Positions 23,084 through 26,171 of a stretch of 26,171 nucleotides of DNA are shown here, in pieces. This DNA comes from Deltaproteobacteria bacterium (GTDB lineage Bacteria; Desulfobacterota; Syntrophia; Syntrophales; Smithellaceae), in contig JAGVUJ010000323.1 in the NCBI GenBank assembly GCA_019136325.1, positions 1 through 26,171 on the forward strand, given 5' to 3'. The notes under the pieces were generated by a model, which worked only from the letters and a program-made list of their open reading frames with translations, did not search any database and was not told where the DNA came from. Made by a program: the position numbers and the translations under genes. Each line of letters begins with the position of its first letter. Position 1 is the first letter of the stretch.

Positions 23084-23137
23084 ACGCTATATGTTGGGGT
23101 TGGATTAGATACTACTACTATATATAGTAATTTTCAA
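23084..23137 (-). promoter_or_regulatory. NrdR box pair and nrdD promoter
   Basis: Box 1 has core CTATATATAG (23118-23127) in the perfect 14-bp palindrome TACTATATATAGTA (23116-23129). Box 2 has core CTATATGTTG (23087-23096), one mismatch from the NrdR core CWATATATWG. Cores are 31 bp apart, about three helical turns, as usual for NrdR pairs. A candidate promoter on the minus strand is TTGAAA (23132-23137) and TAGTAT (23109-23114) with a 17-bp spacer that contains box 1. ATP/dATP-sensing NrdR repression of nrdDG is inferred. Confidence 0.75.
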
Positions 23138-23221
23138 GGAAATAATAAAATATTTTCAGGGGGATTATTCTGATGAAAACTCAAATGGATAGGAGATATA
23201 CCAGCGGTAAAATTAATGATT

Positions 23222-25255
23222 TTAAAGCTTATTGTATTCAGAAAAAAACATGGAAAAAACCGCCCGTCCCTGAGTGGAGGATCTCAGATCCGTTGAATAC
23301 CCGAACATCGCCTTTAGAGGAACTTTTGCCTTAATTTCGCTGACCATGTCCTTGGGATTTACGGATTGAATTTCTCCTTTACGGGCATTGATGTCACCGA
23401 TTACATCACCCATGAATTCACTGGGTGTAATAATGTCAACCATCATGAAAGGTTCGAGCATAATCGGGTCCGCAAGATTACATCCGTCCCGGAAAGCGGT
23501 TGAAGCGGCTATTTTGTAACCCTGGACTGATGATTCGCCGTCCCGGAAAGAACCGCCGATAATAGTAACCTCCACATCCATGACCGGATAACCGTTCAAA
23601 ACGCCGTTCATCATGGCTTCTCTGATGCCCTCTTCGATCGCGTCGTGATATTCGGCAGGCATCAGGCTTTCGTCCATCTTGTTGATGATTTCATTTCCCA
23701 GACCGCGTTTCCGCGGCGCCAGCGTAATTCGGACATGACCGAAGTGTTTCTTTTCGCCCAATTCTTTCTCAAATATTCCTTCCGTTTCCACCTTTTTCTG
23801 AATGGTCTCGCGATATACGACACGCGGTCTTCCGACATTGACGTGGCAGTTAAATTCCCTCAATAAACGATCCACAATAATCTCCAGATGCAATTCCCCC
23901 ATCCCGGAAATGATCGTTTGCGCCGTTTCATCTTCATATTTTACCTTGAGCGTCGGATCTTCTTCCACGAGTTTTTCCAGAGCTGCTGCCAGTTTTTCCT
24001 GATCAGCGGGCGTTTTGGCTTCAATGGCCTGACTGATGACCGGCTCGTAGAACTCGATCAATTCCAGAACGATCGGCTTCTCTTCGGTGCAGAGCGTGTC
24101 ACCGGTTGTTGTCGACTTCAGGCCCAGTACGGCAATGATGTCGCCTGCTGAAGCGGAATCTATTCTCTCGCGCTTATTGGCATGCATGCGCAACAGGCGG
24201 GCTATTTTTTCCTTTCGTTTCTTGACTGGATTATAGATTTCGTCGTTTACCTGAACCTTGCCGGAATAAATTCTCAGGTAGGAGAGTTTTCTTCCCTCAT
24301 CCATCATGATTTTAAAAGCCAGCGCGGAGAAAGGTTCCTTATCTGAACTTTTTCTGACTTCTTCTTCTTTGGTCACAGGGTTGATTCCTTTGACAGGGGG
24401 AATATCTTCAGGGGAAGGCAGATAGTTGATGATTGCATCCAACACCGGCTGAATGCCTTTGTTGCGCAATGCCGCGCCGCATAATACCGGAACAATCTTT
24501 AAAGAGATGGTTGCTCTCCTCAACGCGTCTTCTATTTCCGCAACGGTTATTTCCTCACCGTTTAAATACTTGTCAGCAAGGTGGTCATCAACTTCCGCAA
24601 GGGCTTCTATCATGTTGTCACGACTTGATTGAACCTGAGCTGCAAAATCATCCGGGATATCCTGTCTGGAAATTTCCATACCGGACGTGGAGTCGTTCCA
24701 GACAATCATCTTTTGATTAATCAGGTCTATCGCGCCCCGGAAGTTGTCTTCACTGCCGGCGGGAATTTGAATAGCAACCGGCACGGAAGCAAAACGCTCT
24801 CTCATCATATCCATGACGTTGAAATAGTCCGCACCGACTCTGTCCATTTTGTTGATGAAAGCTATTTTAGGAACACCGTATTTATCCGCCTGATGCCAGA
24901 CGGTTTCCGACTGCGGTTCAACACCGCCTACCGCGCAAAATACGACAACCGCGCCATCCAGAACCCGCAGGGACCGTTCCACTTCGATTGTAAAATCGAC
25001 ATGACCGGGCGTGTCAATAATATGAATGTCATGATTTCGCCATGCGCAGGTCGTCACGGCCGATGTAATCGTGATTCCCCGTTCCTGCTCCTGCGGCATC
25101 CAGTCCATGACCGCTTCGCCGTCATGGACCTCTCCCATTTTGTAGGATTTGCCTGTGTAATAAAGAATTCTTTCCGTAACGGTGGTTTTCCCGGCATCAA
25201 TATGTGCGACGATACCAATATTGCGCGTGCGTGATATTTTGGATTTCGATGCCAT
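23222..25255 (-). CDS. fusA: elongation factor G family GTPase (possibly an EF-G2 type paralogue)
   Basis: This 677-residue, five-domain translational GTPase has G1 AHIDAGKTT at 17-25, switch [13 protein letters not shown]3 [12 protein letters not shown] and G4 NKMD. Domain II follows near residue 300, then domain III with [11 protein letters not shown], domain [14 protein letters not shown] and domain [15 protein letters not shown]. It would drive translocation or ribosome recycling. It is a little shorter than typical EF-G (about 690-700), has [10 protein letters not shown] where canonical FusA usually has ATMDWMEQEQ, and is not in a str operon (no rpsL, rpsG or tuf adjacent). It therefore may be a second EF-G; this cannot be settled from one window. 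It lies 18 bp after the GerMN gene. Confidence 0.9.
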   Translation of the reverse strand: MASKSKISRTRNIGIVAHIDAGKTTVTERILYYTGKSYKMGEVHDGEAVMDWMPQEQERGITITSAVTTCAWRNHDIHIIDTPGHVDFTIEVERSLRVLDGAVVVFCAVGGVEPQSETVWHQADKYGVPKIAFINKMDRVGADYFNVMDMMRERFASVPVAIQIPAGSEDNFRGAIDLINQKMIVWNDSTSGMEISRQDIPDDFAAQVQSSRDNMIEALAEVDDHLADKYLNGEEITVAEIEDALRRATISLKIVPVLCGAALRNKGIQPVLDAIINYLPSPEDIPPVKGINPVTKEEEVRKSSDKEPFSALAFKIMMDEGRKLSYLRIYSGKVQVNDEIYNPVKKRKEKIARLLRMHANKRERIDSASAGDIIAVLGLKSTTTGDTLCTEEKPIVLELIEFYEPVISQAIEAKTPADQEKLAAALEKLVEEDPTLKVKYEDETAQTIISGMGELHLEIIVDRLLREFNCHVNVGRPRVVYRETIQKKVETEGIFEKELGEKKHFGHVRITLAPRKRGLGNEIINKMDESLMPAEYHDAIEEGIREAMMNGVLNGYPVMDVEVTIIGGSFRDGESSVQGYKIAASTAFRDGCNLADPIMLEPFMMVDIITPSEFMGDVIGDINARKGEIQSVNPKDMVSEIKAKVPLKAMFGYSTDLRSSTQGRAVFSMFFSEYNKL

Positions 25256-25273
25256 GGCAGACTTAATTTTCTA

Positions 25274-25891
25274 CTATTGTTCTGGAATGATTAATTCCAG
25301 GTCCGGCGAGAACGCTTGCCGGGTGGAAATATGACCTTGCATGGATGATACGTCCTTGCCTTCGATTAATATCTTTACTTTTTTGATTTCCGGAATATTT
25401 TGAACGATCGAGTTTGTCAAAGAATATATGGTGCACATTTCCGCGGCAGAACTGCCTTCATACGATTTGATCAGATCCCTGCTGAAGTTTACCAGCGCAA
25501 TGCCGTCATCGTTGACTTGCACATCCCGCACAGTAACGCCTTGGGGAAATGTGTTGACCAGACCCGTTTTAGAACCATCGAGCAAAGCCTTTACAATTTC
25601 CTTGGCATGTAAAGCGGCATCTTTTTCTTTCACAACATGACGTTTCTCGGATTTTAAGAAACGTTCCTGCTGATCGGAAAAATAAATTTTAACAATATGC
25701 TTCTCTTTTCTTTTCATCGCCTCCGTATCCACCGCGGGAAATAAAGCGCTGAATATCGTTGTAAAAAAAATGACCAGAAGAATAACTCCGCCGCCGGCGA
25801 TGAGAGACAGATAGAAGATCTTTGTCGATTTTTTAATTTTCTTGTCTTTTATACTTTCAGACCTCAGCTGTTTCTTGGTCGACATAAACAT
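25274..25891 (-). CDS. GerMN-domain membrane-anchored protein
   Basis: This is a 205-residue protein with a basic N terminus, one membrane helix at about 25-50, then a GerMN domain (about 66-203) exposed outside the inner membrane. Family features are VKIYFSDQQERFL, a KEIVKALLDGSKTGL helix, FPQGVTVRDVQVNDDGIALVNFSRDL and the closing VKILIEGKDVSSMQGHIST. GerMN occurs in spore germination protein GerM and in many non-sporulating bacteria, where its function is unclear, probably envelope-related. Start is ATG 25891 (AAGGAG 4 nt upstream) or ATG 25885 (10 nt). A sigma-70-type promoter stands just upstream, and the EF-G gene follows by 18 bp, suggesting co-transcription. Confidence 0.88.
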   Translation of the reverse strand: MFMSTKKQLRSESIKDKKIKKSTKIFYLSLIAGGGVILLVIFFTTIFSALFPAVDTEAMKRKEKHIVKIYFSDQQERFLKSEKRHVVKEKDAALHAKEIVKALLDGSKTGLVNTFPQGVTVRDVQVNDDGIALVNFSRDLIKSYEGSSAAEMCTIYSLTNSIVQNIPEIKKVKILIEGKDVSSMQGHISTRQAFSPDLELIIPEQ

Positions 25892-25915
25892 TTCACTCCT
25901 TAAAAAAACTTCGTC

Positions 25916-25944
25916 TATCTATGGCATTTTGTATGCCCTGTCAA
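25916..25944 (-). promoter_or_regulatory. candidate promoter of the GerMN / EF-G operon with an inverted repeat in its spacer
   Basis: On the minus strand a perfect TTGACA (25944-25939) is followed after 17 bp by TAGATA (25921-25916, weak). The spacer contains GGCAT-N5-ATGCC (25923-25937), a possible operator. Confidence 0.55.
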
Positions 25945-25961
25945 GAAGAACAAACTTCGAT

Positions 25962-26010
25962 AAAAAACAGCCCCTGTATTCAGACATCTGAAACACAGGG
26001 GGCTGTTTTA
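25962..26010. terminator. strong bidirectional terminator
   Basis: AAAACAGCCCC pairs with GGGGCTGTTTT in a long stem with an inner TTCAG/CTGAA pair (25979-25992). The T-run is longest on the minus strand, so it should end a leftward gene lying beyond the right edge and insulate the GerMN operon. Confidence 0.85.
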
Positions 26011-26052
26011 TTCCTATAATTCTATCGTTTGAAATTATTAATGGCTCACTAT

Positions 26053-26114
26053 CCCTATTCGCTTCGCTCAGGGGGAGTTCGACTTACGCTTCGAGCTTCG
26101 TTCCGCTCGCTCTC
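26053..26114 (-). repeat. dispersed structured repeat, copy C (arm plus hairpin, minus orientation)
   Basis: On the minus strand the arm (26114-26072) starts GAGAGCGAGCGG and contains GAAGCTCGAAGCGTAAGTCG, the best-preserved copy. It leads into a stem formed by CCCT and AGGG on either side of a GAGCGAAGCGAAT loop. The surrounding 26011-26171 has no gene visible. Confidence 0.65.
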
Positions 26115-26171
26115 GCTTATCTCACTATCCTCACTTACTTCACTGCAGAAAAAAATCTTAATGAACGCATT

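Noticed and set aside
24629..25234. A 201-codon plus-strand open frame
   Set aside because: It is antisense to the EF-G GTPase domain, whose motifs are all present on the minus strand.

Overview
The window is a gene-dense bacterial chromosome segment of about 26 kb with moderate G+C. The gene content (KDO and LPS-transport genes, an outer-membrane-type M48/TPR protease, class III anaerobic ribonucleotide reductase, a ferredoxin:thioredoxin-reductase-like protein, an IHF-type protein and a crotonase) suggests a strictly anaerobic Gram-negative. My inference is a deltaproteobacterium (Desulfobacterota), perhaps of the Syntrophus/Smithella type. No 16S rRNA or other taxonomic marker is present to prove it. 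I see no tRNA, rRNA, CRISPR array, transposase or phage gene.

Layout. (1) 1-4874, minus strand: xerD, a 13-repeat TPR membrane protein, kdsA, kdsC and lptC (cut by the window edge) form one envelope/LPS operon. (2) 4988-8011, plus strand: rpiB, a SAM methyltransferase, a Nudix protein fused to an RsbRD-N-like domain, and a nitroreductase. (3) 8012-9410: a 410-bp intergenic tract full of palindromes, then a glutaredoxin-like gene coupled to an FTR-beta-like gene, then a small cysteine-rich protein carrying only an RpoD-type region 4.2 helix-turn-helix. (4) 9435-13938, minus strand: cmk, rpsA, sppA, an ihfB-like gene and a crotonase, tightly packed after rpsA. (5) 14001-20047, plus strand: an M48/TPR protease, an FmdB-type zinc ribbon, a broken adk paralogue, lepA and hemW. 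A probable ogt remnant lies on the minus strand in front of adk. (6) 20189-25891, minus strand: a GerMN-domain protein, an EF-G-family gene, then nrdD and nrdG behind a well-formed pair of NrdR boxes.

The functional themes are envelope biogenesis (KDO synthesis, LPS transport, outer-membrane quality control, SppA), translation (S1, LepA, EF-G), and anaerobic nucleotide and redox metabolism (NrdDG, Grx/FTR, HemW).

The least ordinary features are a dispersed structured repeat with a conserved arm and a locus-specific hairpin (four sites, one of which forms the 3' end of the FTR-like gene), the Nudix-RsbRD-N fusion, the solo sigma-4.2 protein whose Shine-Dalgarno lies in a small hairpin, the internally deleted adk, and a terminator-like hairpin only 11 nt before the lepA start codon.
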